A DNA stretch of 64,000 nt from Paludibacteraceae bacterium (GTDB lineage Bacteria > Bacteroidota > Bacteroidia > Bacteroidales > Paludibacteraceae), in NCBI GenBank assembly GCA_017527905.1, contig JAFXPK010000003.1, positions 62,001-126,000 of the forward strand. The letters are read 5' to 3'. The notes beneath the pieces were generated by a model that had not been told where the DNA came from, did not search any database, and was given only the letters and a program-made list of their open reading frames with translations. Shown piece after piece: positions 1 through 7,960 of this stretch; positions within the stretch are counted from its first letter, which is position 1; the number at the start of each line of letters is the position of its first letter. The position numbers and the translations under genes are program-made.

Positions 1-38
1 GGCGTTTTTTATTAAACGACACTGACATGGATTTTTGA
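1..38 (+). CDS. 3' end of a further copy of the left-edge membrane-protein family (partial)
   Basis: Only the last codons are present. Reading from base 3 gives RFLLNDTDMDF and a TGA stop at 36-38. This matches the segment RLLLNDIDMEY near the end of the protein at 124-882, both in residues and in DNA, so it is most likely the tail of another tandem paralogue whose body lies left of the window. It is shorter than its neighbour because it stops right after the shared segment. No function can be assigned. Confidence 0.6.
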   Translation, partial: RFLLNDTDMDF

Positions 39-123
39 GAAATGTACAACAACATGACATAATAGTTTGAGAATAAGATATTTGTTCTATACAATTTGTC
101 TAAATAATTAACGATTACCACTT

Positions 124-882
124 ATGAAGAGGCGTAAGAATAATTACCAACCCCCAAAGAATTTGCCTCCTCGAATTTCAGAAGAGTCAACTTCTTCTGT
201 GCAAAGTAAGAAAGAAGAATCGGATGGTCCTATAGAGGTCATAAAATTCTTGCTATGTGGTCCTAAAAAAGATAACCCGAAGCCGCTCTCATTCGGTGTT
301 TGTTTGCGTCGATTCTTCATTGTGTTGGATAATCTAATAGCGGCGTCGTTGCTCTTTTATGTCCTCACTTGGATCAAATTCTATTCGAATGGTGCGGACA
401 CTTCGTTCGATGTGGTCATAGATGATATGTCAACATTGTGCGTAAAGAATGCGATAGGTCTTCTCTTAATAATAGCTGCCACATGGAGATGGCTTTACTA
501 TAGCGACTCTTTGCCGTGTTTGAAAAACTTCACATATCCAGAGCCGTATGTCATTTGTTTTATACTTATTGCGGTTTTTTCCCTTTTTAATTTAGGGGTT
601 TGGCTAAGATTGCTTATGTCTCATGGATTTGACATCGATTCCCTTTCACAGCCAGTCGGGGATGCCTCTTGGTATGCTGATAATGTATTTGACTATTTGC
701 CTATGTGGGCGCAAGAGATTAGGATTGTTATACTGGGAATTGTTTTTATGATAAGGCGTCTGTTATTAAACGATATTGACATGGAGTATGGAAATTTGTT
801 TGAATGGAAATCTTCCAAGCCGCAACAGACCACCGATGCCCAAGAGAATATCGAATCTCAAAGTGGGGAAGAGGCCCAGTAG
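124..882 (+). CDS. Four-helix membrane protein, tandem family member 1
   Basis: A 252-residue protein with a polar N-terminus (about 1-55) and four hydrophobic segments near 65-86, 108-126, 142-165 and 196-214. The family signature RRFFIVLDN sits at 62-70, just before helix 1, and an arginine-rich RRLLLN follows helix 4. The same layout recurs in the next three genes, so this is a tandem paralogous family. There is no signal peptide and no enzyme motif. I do not recognise the family. Its place upstream of tssD-tssB-tssC makes an envelope role linked to type VI secretion possible, but nothing in the protein proves it. Confidence 0.75.
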   Translation: MKRRKNNYQPPKNLPPRISEESTSSVQSKKEESDGPIEVIKFLLCGPKKDNPKPLSFGVCLRRFFIVLDNLIAASLLFYVLTWIKFYSNGADTSFDVVIDDMSTLCVKNAIGLLLIIAATWRWLYYSDSLPCLKNFTYPEPYVICFILIAVFSLFNLGVWLRLLMSHGFDIDSLSQPVGDASWYADNVFDYLPMWAQEIRIVILGIVFMIRRLLLNDIDMEYGNLFEWKSSKPQQTTDAQENIESQSGEEAQ

Positions 883-1013
883 GTGCAGCCCCCGCAATGG
901 GACCATATGACTATGTTGACCATGAATATAGAAGCTGGAATGGTTTAAGACCTCAGAAGAAATGGATGAAACAAATTCAAAATCGTTTACGTAATCACAA
1001 ATAAATATGTTAT

Positions 1014-1664
1014 ATGCCAAAGTACAGTTGCAATGATTCGGAAGCATCAGGATGGCGTGATGTCTTTGACCTTTCGACGGACAAAAAGATCAGCTACATG
1101 ATAGAGGACCTCTCCGCATGGGTGGTCATAAAACGTTTCTTGATCGTGGTGGACAATGTGGTCGCAGCCCTTCTTTTCGGTTTCTTTTGGGAATGGTTGA
1201 AAAATTACCTGGGGTATGATTCGGCAGGGTGTGATTTTTCATGTGCGATCAACAAGTCTATCGATGAGATCGCATCCAATCCCGAGGGAGAGATACTATA
1301 CTTTCTAATGTATTGTGTACTATTCTGGCGACCGATAAGGCTGACTAGGATTATGCCATTGAGATATTACTTCGCACACAAACTGGGTCGGTTGATGTTG
1401 GCTGTGGTTGCAATGAGTGCTGTGTTTATCGGGATCTTATATTGGAGTTATCCTAGTAAAATATTTTATCCTCGCTCTAATATTGTCGAGGATTATCCAT
1501 ATGTGGTTACAGTTATATTAGTGAGTGTCGTGATTTTATTGCTTTTCTATCGCCGTCTGTATCTGACGTATTATATCACAACAAAATGGTGTCCATTGCG
1601 AACATTGGGGTTGGAGGAAAAGATAGAGGATACATGGACAGAGAGGCATGGAAATGAATTATAG
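1014..1664 (+). CDS. Four-helix membrane protein, tandem family member 2
   Basis: A 216-residue protein, closest to the following gene. Shared blocks are LSAW, RFLIVVDN (41-48), NYLGY after helix 1, and WRPIRLTRIMPL (105-116). Hydrophobic segments lie near 43-62, 94-106, 126-145 and 163-179, and the last is followed by YRRLYL. The basic residues next to conserved helices suggest a fixed inner-membrane topology. It lies 131 bases after member 1 with no clear promoter between them, so co-transcription is possible. Function is unknown. Confidence 0.75.
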   Translation: MPKYSCNDSEASGWRDVFDLSTDKKISYMIEDLSAWVVIKRFLIVVDNVVAALLFGFFWEWLKNYLGYDSAGCDFSCAINKSIDEIASNPEGEILYFLMYCVLFWRPIRLTRIMPLRYYFAHKLGRLMLAVVAMSAVFIGILYWSYPSKIFYPRSNIVEDYPYVVTVILVSVVILLLFYRRLYLTYYITTKWCPLRTLGLEEKIEDTWTERHGNEL

Positions 1665-1691
1665 AGTGATGTCAGCAAAACTTACTACAAC

Positions 1692-2393
1692 ATGACGAGA
1701 AAGAAGGAAAAAATTAACGACAAAGGTTCCATTGCCACAATGGGCGAAGGCCATCCGTCTCAAGACAACCAAAGAAATGGCTTCAGGTGGAAACTGAAAG
1801 GGTTCCTTGAATTTTGTGACAGCGCCACAGAACCAAGGTTGGAAAGCATGATGGAAAAGCTCTCCGCTTGGGTGGCATTTAAACGCTTCCTGAACCTGCT
1901 GGACAACATAATCGCGGCAGGGTTATTCAGTCTTTTCGTGGCGTGGACGGCCAACTATTTAGGATATCATGCGGAGCCCGACCTTGGTGCCGCCATTAGC
2001 AAGTCGCTCAACGAGATTGTGCCCGGTTCCCCTAAAGAGGCGCTTCTTTTTCTGTTCTACCTCTGCGCATTCTGGAGAACGATAAGGATAACAAGGGTGA
2101 TGCCATTAAACCGATACGTTGACAAGAATATCCTCCTCTATGTCGGCATAGCATTCATTGCAGTCTTCATTTTTATCTCATCGGTAATCTATGCCACAGA
2201 GATGAAAATGATATTGATGTTTGAGCAGACTGAAGAGGAAGCCAAAGATCCAAACATCCCTTTTTATGTCGCGGGTCTGCGATGGGGCGCGTTTGCCGCA
2301 CTGTTTGCCTATCGTAGGATCCTGCTGCCAAGGAGACTTAAGGAATATAAATTGCCCGACGTCAGGATTCCTTTGCCAATTAAAAAGAAATAA
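1692..2393 (+). CDS. Four-helix membrane protein, tandem family member 3
   Basis: A 233-residue protein that repeats the blocks of the preceding gene: LSAW, RFLNLLDN (65-72), NYLGY, and WRTIRITRVMPL (128-139), with AYRRILL after the last helix. It has a longer charged N-terminus of about 50 residues. It starts 27 bases after the previous stop, which fits an operon. The resemblance to member 2 is high enough for a fairly recent duplication. No enzymatic or binding motif was seen; function is unknown. Confidence 0.75.
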   Translation: MTRKKEKINDKGSIATMGEGHPSQDNQRNGFRWKLKGFLEFCDSATEPRLESMMEKLSAWVAFKRFLNLLDNIIAAGLFSLFVAWTANYLGYHAEPDLGAAISKSLNEIVPGSPKEALLFLFYLCAFWRTIRITRVMPLNRYVDKNILLYVGIAFIAVFIFISSVIYATEMKMILMFEQTEEEAKDPNIPFYVAGLRWGAFAALFAYRRILLPRRLKEYKLPDVRIPLPIKKK

Positions 2394-2506
2394 ATGGCCA
2401 CATTGTGGTCGCTTGTAAATATCCAAAGGACAGGGGATGTGACGTGTCGCATGGATACCCTCTGCGCTTTTTCATGAAGAAACCGCAAAACATAAATACA
2501 TTTGAC

Positions 2507-2514
2507 TATCTTTG
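2507..2514 (+). promoter_or_regulatory. -7 box candidate for family member 4
   Basis: TATCTTTG matches the Bacteroidetes TAnnTTTG box and lies 26 bases before the ATG at 2541. No TTTG or TTG is found at the expected spacing upstream, so this is only half a promoter. Confidence 0.4.
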
Positions 2515-2540
2515 CTTAATGAATACATGTCTAGGAATAT

Positions 2541-3236
2541 ATGGGAAATTACAATCGACATATGGAAGAGGAGCAAAACAACAGTTCAGAACCGCAGCCC
2601 CGGCAGGAGGTGGAGGTAGAGAAGAACTTGTGCGGAGAGAAATGGTGGGTGAGGCTATTTAGGAAGGAAGAGGTTGAGGAATGGAGGTCATCATCCAAAT
2701 GGCATAGGTTTAAAATGCTTGTGATCGGCATACTGGGCTTGGCAGATAATTTATTGGCGCCTATCGCAATGGCAGGCATCATTCTTTATGAGCAATGGTT
2801 GTTTTCGGATGGTGAGGATTTTGCCTCTTTTGCCGCAGGAAGATCAGAAGAGTGTTCTGTTTATTGGTGGTTCCCGATTGTATTTATATTTGCAGTACTT
2901 TTTATATATATGTGGACGTGGAGACCCTTACACTTATATGGGATACCCGATGTACGTTTCATATTCAGCAAGAAGAGAGTATTAAATTATCTGTCGGCAT
3001 TAGGTTACTTGTGTATTGCCGGATTAATCAGCGTTGTCGGATTATATATCCGCTCTTATTTCGAAGAAGACAGCTCAATTTGGATCGTTTCCGAAAGGGC
3101 GAAAAATGTTTTATCCGCATCTTTCCCATTGTATCTTCTGAACGCTATAACCTTATTTTTCCTCGTCTGGCTAAGAGTGTTCCTTAAGGCAGATAAAGAC
3201 AGTGATGGACTTTGGTTATTTACGCTTCCGGATTGA
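2541..3236 (+). CDS. Four-helix membrane protein, tandem family member 4 (divergent)
   Basis: A 231-residue protein, the most diverged of the set. It keeps a reduced form of the first block (ADNLLAP at the start of helix 1), WRPLHLYGIPDVRF in place of the WRxxRxTRxMPL block, and WLRVFLK after the last helix. The N-terminus is acidic and polar. A 147-base gap with its own -7 box suggests separate expression from the three genes before it. Function is unknown. It is the last of the array before the 618-base gap that holds the tssD promoter. Confidence 0.7.
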   Translation: MGNYNRHMEEEQNNSSEPQPRQEVEVEKNLCGEKWWVRLFRKEEVEEWRSSSKWHRFKMLVIGILGLADNLLAPIAMAGIILYEQWLFSDGEDFASFAAGRSEECSVYWWFPIVFIFAVLFIYMWTWRPLHLYGIPDVRFIFSKKRVLNYLSALGYLCIAGLISVVGLYIRSYFEEDSSIWIVSERAKNVLSASFPLYLLNAITLFFLVWLRVFLKADKDSDGLWLFTLPD

Positions 3237-3529
3237 CGGGAGTTACCCATTTATTCCCTCTATAATAAGGTGGACGATCCTCTCAACATTGTTTTACTAT
3301 CGTCACTTCATCCTGTCATGGCTTGCCACGGCATTTGGGGGGTCTCAGAAATAATGCATCAACTTAAATTGTCTTCTAAATTGCAGGGTGCAAGGAGATG
3401 AAATGCAAAATTCTGTGTTACAGCATTATAAATATTGAATGGAGTCGGAAGCCATTGCCAGCGATGTAGGGTTGCATCCCCTGTCACGAAAAAAAATCAC
3501 TTTTTTCTTAAAAAAAACGCTTCGGATTA
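3237..3529. other. Intergenic stretch without a recognisable gene
   Basis: No convincing reading frame, RNA gene or repeat was seen here. The right end becomes very A/T-rich just before the tssD promoter. Confidence 0.5.
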
Positions 3530-3558
3530 TTGTTTTTACGAAAAAAATTGTATCTTTG
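3530..3558 (+). promoter_or_regulatory. Promoter of tssD
   Basis: TTG at 3530-3532, an 18-base A/T-rich spacer and TATCTTTG at 3551-3558 fit the Bacteroidetes promoter. The expected start is near 3565, about 290 bases before the tssD start codon. A weaker box (TACCTTTA, about 3747-3754) lies nearer the gene and could be a second start. Confidence 0.65.
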
Positions 3559-3564
3559 TATTGT

Positions 3565-3854
3565 CTTGTCAAGGGGACAAGAAGTAAAGGTAATTTCTTT
3601 ACAAGCGATTGAAGGGCGAAATGACAGAATCGGTTCGGAAGAACCCTGGAAATGGCGTGGAAATCGTGATTATTTGTTGGGAAATGTGTAATAAGAAAAA
3701 ATCACAAAAATTATTCAAAAATATTTGGTGGTTTGGATTTTTATCATTACCTTTACGCTGTAATAATTAAGGCTCATTGAGTATTGTAGATTGGCCAATC
3801 GAGACAATTTGAGTTATATATTAAATATTTATTAACAGTTAATTTTTAACAACA
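3565..3854 (+). other. Long structured 5' leader of tssD
   Basis: The predicted transcript begins almost exactly at a hairpin, CTTGTC (3565-3570) pairing with GACAAG (3576-3581). A second hairpin, GGTTC (3632-3636) with GAACC (3641-3645), closes on a GGAA loop of the GNRA type. The last 60 bases before the ATG are A/T-rich and probably unstructured. A 5'-terminal hairpin could stabilise the mRNA of this usually abundant protein. No known riboswitch was recognised. Confidence 0.5.
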
Positions 3855-4247
3855 ATGGCATTTAGATCAACTTTAATCTTGGGCGGTAATGAGTACGATG
3901 TGCTCGACTGCAAGTATTCTCTTCGTCGTGACGTCGATTCTAAGGGACGTCCATCATCTAACATTTACGGTGGTCGTATCACTGTACGTGTTGAGTCAAC
4001 AGCTGACACGACGATTTTGGAGACGATGGTTAACCAGTTCAAGCCTTTCAGCGGAAGCATCCTTTTCAAGAAGGGTGATGAGGAATCTAAGATGAAGGAG
4101 CTTGAGTTCGAGAACGCATACATCATCGAATTCGAGGAGGGTATTAACATTGTGGGTACTGCTCCAATGTCAATCTGCGTCACAATCTCTGCTCAAACCA
4201 TCAAAATCGGAGGTGCTGAGTATGAAGAGAACTGGCCTACTGCTTAA
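3855..4247 (+). CDS. tssD: Type VI secretion tube protein TssD (Hcp)
   Basis: A 130-residue protein of the Bacteroidetes Hcp family. Hexameric rings of it stack into the inner tube that is fired out of the cell. The start MAFRSTLILGGNEYDVLDC, the RRDVDSKGRPSS loop region and the short beta-rich body are typical, and the length matches the family. There is no signal peptide, as expected of a tube subunit. Codon choice is strongly biased, consistent with high expression. It has its own promoter and leader and is followed by a terminator-like hairpin, so it is probably made in excess over tssB and tssC downstream. Confidence 0.9.
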   Translation: MAFRSTLILGGNEYDVLDCKYSLRRDVDSKGRPSSNIYGGRITVRVESTADTTILETMVNQFKPFSGSILFKKGDEESKMKELEFENAYIIEFEEGINIVGTAPMSICVTISAQTIKIGGAEYEENWPTA

Positions 4248-4268
4248 TAGTAGTGCAAGAATAATAAG

Positions 4269-4309
4269 AAGGACAAGGCGTGGGGTTTCCTCACACCTTG
4301 CTCCTTTTT
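4269..4309 (+). terminator. Terminator or attenuator after tssD
   Basis: AAGGA-CAAGG-GTG pairs with CAC-CCTTG-TCCTT, with one C/A mismatch and one bulged C, and is followed by TTTTT. The hairpin lies between tssD and tssB. Partial read-through would explain a high tube-to-sheath ratio. Confidence 0.65.
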
Positions 4310-4427
4310 AATGTTGCCGTTGGGATTTTGGGATTTTGCGTCTCCGCAGAGATGAGTTGTGGGGTACAAAAGATCAAAAGCCCTTGGTGAGTTTTTATAT
4401 AGAGTGTTTTTTCAATCAATTATAATC

Positions 4428-4443
4428 GGGGATTGGGTTCCCC
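4428..4443 (+). promoter_or_regulatory. GGGGA/TCCCC inverted repeat before tssB
   Basis: GGGGA at 4428-4432 and TCCCC at 4439-4443, ending 15 bases before the tssB start codon. A related perfect palindrome precedes tssC. It could be a protein site or an RNA hairpin that affects ribosome access. Confidence 0.35.
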
Positions 4444-4458
4444 ATAATTTAATTAGAG

Positions 4459-4908
4459 ATGCTGAATTACGAAATTGGTGGAAATGAGAAGCCGGTTAGC
4501 GTTAGCGAAGGTATAACTGAGATCCCTCAGAACCGGACTCTTTTTGTCGGTCAATTCACGGCGGACGATCCTATCGCCGCAGAGCCTATCACTGGTTTGA
4601 AGACCGTCGAGGATGTGTATAATAAGTTCCAACCGAATGTGGACGTGGAGTTCGAGGACGCTGAGGGCCAGACGGTGCAGGAAAACTTCAGGTTTGCGAA
4701 CACCGCTGATTTCCAAGTGAAGCAAATGACCGCACGCAGCAACTTCCTGAATGATTTGTCCGTGCAGAAGGAGTTCTACGAGAAGTTGGTGAAACAACTC
4801 CGTACGAATAAGGTGCTCCAAAGGGCGTTGGAGAACGCCGACGCGCGCCAAGGCATGATCGATGCCCTAACGCAACTTCGTGAAGAATTAAAGAGTGTTG
4901 GGGAGTAG
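4459..4908 (+). CDS. tssB: Type VI secretion contractile sheath small subunit TssB
   Basis: A 149-residue protein of the Bacteroidetes TssB type. TssB and TssC interlock to form the contractile sheath around the Hcp tube. Visible features are an N-terminal beta region, the PITGLKTVEDVYNKFQP segment and a charged helical C-terminus (about 105-149) that in this family packs against TssC. It lies between tssD and tssC, the usual partners. It has the size expected of a small sheath subunit and no signal peptide. Its start is fixed by the ATG after the A/T-rich leader at 4444-4458. Confidence 0.85.
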   Translation: MLNYEIGGNEKPVSVSEGITEIPQNRTLFVGQFTADDPIAAEPITGLKTVEDVYNKFQPNVDVEFEDAEGQTVQENFRFANTADFQVKQMTARSNFLNDLSVQKEFYEKLVKQLRTNKVLQRALENADARQGMIDALTQLREELKSVGE

Positions 4909-5049
4909 AGTCTAAGACGGCTCGATGGGTTGGAATGTTCTATGGCGTGTCGAATCTCGAGAAGATTTTCCCAAAACTATCCATGGACGGTATCCGGCCA
5001 TTCATGCGCTGTCCTTTATTCCTTTAACCTTTCAAATATAAGGTAGAAC

Positions 5050-5060
5050 GGGGATTCCCC
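5050..5060 (+). promoter_or_regulatory. Palindrome GGGGATTCCCC before tssC
   Basis: A perfect 11-base palindrome whose end is 22 bases before the tssC start codon. It repeats the arms of the inverted repeat in front of tssB. The shared position suggests a common control site or mRNA element. Confidence 0.35.
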
Positions 5061-5082
5061 CTATAAAATTGTTTTCTATATC

Positions 5083-6459
5083 ATGGCAGATGATCAATTG
5101 CAACAAGCGGAGCAGCCTACCGCTGCTCAAGAGGGTGCCGCTAAAGCGGGTGCTGGTGTATCACTAGAAAGTGCGCTCAACGCTTTGGCCCGTTATGGCG
5201 GATTCACTTTTTTGGAGACAGCTATCGACGGCATTCAAAACCTCAACCCTGACCGTAAGGCTCGTAAGAATATGTTCCTTCAGGATGCCCAAAAGAAGGG
5301 CGAACGCAAGGAATTGGCCAACAAAATTAATCTTTGGATAGACCTCCTCGAAAATTGCAAGGATATCCCTGAAATGGTGGAGAAATGCCAGGCTAAGGCG
5401 GCAACCGTGGGATCCTTGTTGTCAAAGAACCAACTTGCGGCTGTGCAAGCGGTTAAAAACCTGGAGAAATCCTACAGGGCAATCCAATTGTTCTACAAGA
5501 ACACTGAGGTCGATAAGGTTTCCAATATCACTATCGTCAATGCTTCTCCGGAGCAGTTGACCGACCTCGACAACCCACGCTTCATCGACTGCGTTTCAGA
5601 AGAGCTGAAACAAAATTATGACCGTCTCGACTTGCGTGACAGCTACTCGTTGCTCGTCGTGCCTGGTTACCTCGGCTCTAACGCGGTGCTCGATAAATGG
5701 TCTAAGATCGCTAGCTCGAACAAGGTGATGCTCTTCACCGACTTCGCCGACCTCGACCATCCTGATGATGTCGTTGAGCTCTTCGCTAGCGCTGACCACG
5801 CCGGTGGCGACGCTTACAAGAGTAACACGGTTATGTGCTGCAACTGGTTGATCGGCCGTAACGCTTATAAGGAAATCGGCGAGGAGGATGACTTGCGTGT
5901 CTCTCCTGCTGCTGCCCTTGCGGGTAAGGTCTACACGACTCTTATGTCCCAGGTTACCGCTGGTAAGAAATATGGTGGTTTGAACGAGGTGGAATCTGTT
6001 GCCTTCCCGTTGCGTAAGAGCGAAATCTCCCAATTGGAGTCCATGGGCTTGGTTCCTATGGTGAACGAATACAGCAAGGTGATGGCCTTCTCCGCTAAGA
6101 CGTTGTTTAACGGCGACAACTTGGGTCTCCAGACTTATTCTGTCGTTCGTGTGTTCGACTACGTCACGAAGGTGCTGTTCGACTTCCTTAACCGTCGTTC
6201 CTTCGAGAATTGGAGCGGTAAGACAGAACGCGACCTCCGTTCACAGATCGTTAAGTTCCTTGACGGTATCCAAGGCCCTAGCAAACTCATCGAAAGGTCT
6301 AAGATCATCCGTCTGGAGAAAGACCCTGTACAAAAGGATCGTGTCTATTTGGATATTCACATCACTCCTTACTTCCCGGCTAAGAGCTTTGTCATTAAGC
6401 TGGACGGACAGAAGGGTGATGACGGCACAGAGTGGGACAGCTCATACGACCAAGACTAA
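5083..6459 (+). CDS. tssC: Type VI secretion contractile sheath large subunit TssC (DUF5458 type)
   Basis: A 458-residue protein of the Bacteroidetes TssC family (DUF5458). An alanine-rich flexible N-terminus (1-30) leads into the conserved core, with segments such as PRFIDCVSEELKQNYDRLD, VMCCNWLIGRNAYKEIG and the C-terminal ITPYFPAKSFVIKLDGQ. It pairs with TssB to form sheath protomers. Codon bias is strong, as for tssD. The gene is followed by a clear terminator. No baseplate, TssH/ClpV or VgrG gene lies in this window, so those parts must be encoded elsewhere, perhaps to the left. Confidence 0.88.
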   Translation: MADDQLQQAEQPTAAQEGAAKAGAGVSLESALNALARYGGFTFLETAIDGIQNLNPDRKARKNMFLQDAQKKGERKELANKINLWIDLLENCKDIPEMVEKCQAKAATVGSLLSKNQLAAVQAVKNLEKSYRAIQLFYKNTEVDKVSNITIVNASPEQLTDLDNPRFIDCVSEELKQNYDRLDLRDSYSLLVVPGYLGSNAVLDKWSKIASSNKVMLFTDFADLDHPDDVVELFASADHAGGDAYKSNTVMCCNWLIGRNAYKEIGEEDDLRVSPAAALAGKVYTTLMSQVTAGKKYGGLNEVESVAFPLRKSEISQLESMGLVPMVNEYSKVMAFSAKTLFNGDNLGLQTYSVVRVFDYVTKVLFDFLNRRSFENWSGKTERDLRSQIVKFLDGIQGPSKLIERSKIIRLEKDPVQKDRVYLDIHITPYFPAKSFVIKLDGQKGDDGTEWDSSYDQD

Positions 6460-6559
6460 TATCAATCTGATATCGTCTTTCGTAAACGAGTTGGATACTC
6501 CTATCCATACGTCGCCACGTCAGCGATCTTGATTCGCTGTTGGCATGTAAATGATTTGG

Positions 6560-6593
6560 AAACTCCCGTCTATCTTTGGCGGGAGTTTCTTTT
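6560..6593 (+). terminator. Rho-independent terminator after tssC
   Basis: AAACTCCCG (6560-6568) pairs with CGGGAGTTT (6580-6588) and is followed by a T-rich tail. This closes the tss transcript. Confidence 0.8.
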
Positions 6594-6915
6594 CCTGATG
6601 CTTTTATCGCGGGATGGATTCCCTGAGGACACGCCCTCCCGCCTTTTGCCTATAAACGTTTTCTTTTCCCCCGTTTCCCTTCTGGTTTTTTGGGGATTTT
6701 GGTTGTTGTTGTGAACGTTTATCGCGCGCCATAAACATATCTATGGTCCCTGTCGCATAAAATGAAATGTGAGTTGTTCGGGTACTGCCATACCCTATGT
6801 GTGTGATGATTTTTTGTGTCTGAGGCATCATTTTTCGAGTCTATCCTCGATGTGTTAATGTGAGTAAGTTCCTTAAATTTAGTAGGAAACACCCAGATAA
6901 TTTTGTAGAAAGACA
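6594..6915. other. Gap between tssC and the 234-residue protein
   Basis: No gene was recognised. The stretch is T-rich, with a small hairpin TCGAG/CTCGA at 6835-6850. A TAATTTTG box at 6898-6905 is only 10 bases before the next ATG and has no -33 partner, so the start of the next transcript stays unclear. Confidence 0.4.
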
Positions 6916-7620
6916 ATGGAATATTTAGAAAAAGAAAAGACAGACGAACCGAAGCTGAGTGAAAATCCACGCTATGCGAATGTGGGAAGCTGGGGTTTGA
7001 CCTCCGACGGATGGAAGGTGTTCCGCCCCGTCCGCTTCATCGTCGAATATTCGCCATCTGAAATTTTTTGTGCATTGGACAAGGAATACCATAGGAACGG
7101 AATGGTCAAGGCCATCCACCAAAGGTTGTTCAACAGGACAATAGGTATGACTCTCCGTTACGACTCGGAGGGCAATTTGGTCGAGAAGGAAAACGAGGAT
7201 TTTTATTACAGACAACTTGAGGTGAAGCCTCAGAATCTGGCCGACTTCCTGGAGAAGGAGGGCTGGTATGACCGCAAAACGGGCGTCTCGTATCTTGGCG
7301 ACATGGATTATGAACCGAGGACTGACGGCGAATTCACATATATGGTCTTTCAAAGCGTTAAGGCTAAATATGCTTCCGGAAAGTGGTTCGTGAGGTTGAA
7401 CCATATCCGCGCCATCCCTCCTCAATTCCTGGAGAATTATGGCAAGGGAATGGTCGACCCGGAGGGAAATAAGTGCTTGCCGGACTGGCAAACCGGGCAG
7501 TATAGGGAAGGCGCCGTCTGGAGCGTTATGTATACGATCGATGCCCAAACAAGCAAATCTTCCGTGAAGTGGATGTATGGCGTCATGATCCAGGTCGATG
7601 ACGAACCAAACGAGGAGTAG
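6916..7620 (+). CDS. Unrecognised 234-residue soluble protein
   Basis: A charged, soluble-looking protein with no signal peptide, no membrane segment and an acidic C-terminus. It is rich in aromatic residues; WGLTSDGWKVFRPV and KWFVRLNHIRAIPPQF look like beta-rich structural segments. I do not recognise the family. It stands alone between the tss genes and the T9SS unit. A T6SS effector or accessory protein is conceivable because of the neighbours, but no toxin motif was found and the tssC terminator separates it from the tss transcript. Confidence 0.7.
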   Translation: MEYLEKEKTDEPKLSENPRYANVGSWGLTSDGWKVFRPVRFIVEYSPSEIFCALDKEYHRNGMVKAIHQRLFNRTIGMTLRYDSEGNLVEKENEDFYYRQLEVKPQNLADFLEKEGWYDRKTGVSYLGDMDYEPRTDGEFTYMVFQSVKAKYASGKWFVRLNHIRAIPPQFLENYGKGMVDPEGNKCLPDWQTGQYREGAVWSVMYTIDAQTSKSSVKWMYGVMIQVDDEPNEE

Positions 7621-7749
7621 TCCATTTTTATTGATGGAGACGGCTCTACAAGGTTCGTTTCTCCTGATGCGCAGGTCCTTTTTAATCATGTAATTAGATG
7701 TTTTTGAAAGAACCTAACGGAATTATACTACTCATTTGATAAATTTGGT

Positions 7750-7757
7750 TAACTTTG
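7750..7757 (+). promoter_or_regulatory. -7 box candidate for the first T9SS unit
   Basis: TAACTTTG fits TAnnTTTG. A TTTG lies 11 bases upstream, too close for the usual spacing, so the promoter is uncertain. The leader to the gene at 7961 would be about 200 bases. Confidence 0.4.
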
Positions 7758-7776
7758 CATTAAAATTAGGAAGTTT

Positions 7777-7811
7777 GCATATCATTGCGCAATAAACATA
7801 CAATGATATGC
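7777..7811 (+). repeat. Perfect 11-bp inverted repeat in the leader of the giant surface protein
   Basis: GCATATCATTG (7777-7787) and CAATGATATGC (7801-7811) are exact reverse complements with a 13-base loop, starting about 20 bases after the -7 box. It could be an operator or an mRNA hairpin. A second, imperfect pairing (ACTATCCATC with GATGATAGT, about 7890-7923) lies closer to the gene. Confidence 0.6.
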
Positions 7812-7960
7812 TATTTGTTGGCTACAGGTGGCGTTGAATAGGATATGTTTTTTGCCCGAGAGGATGTTGCGCAGGTTGAGCAAGACACTATCCATCAGTG
7901 ATTTAAATTTAAGGATGATAGTATCCGAAGTGAAAAAGATATAATAAACGAAGGTTAACG

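Noticed and set aside
804..1004. A 66-codon frame between the first two membrane-protein genes
   Set aside because: It starts inside the previous gene in another frame and has no family resemblance; the separate end is most likely non-coding.
6529..6714. Plus-strand 61-codon frame after tssC
   Set aside because: It spans the terminator and is composed of its hydrophobic translation; no start signal.
7782..7920. Minus-strand frame before the giant surface gene, considered as a transposase tail
   Set aside because: No catalytic motif or terminal repeats; the 11-bp inverted repeat there has a 13-base loop and does not bound an element.
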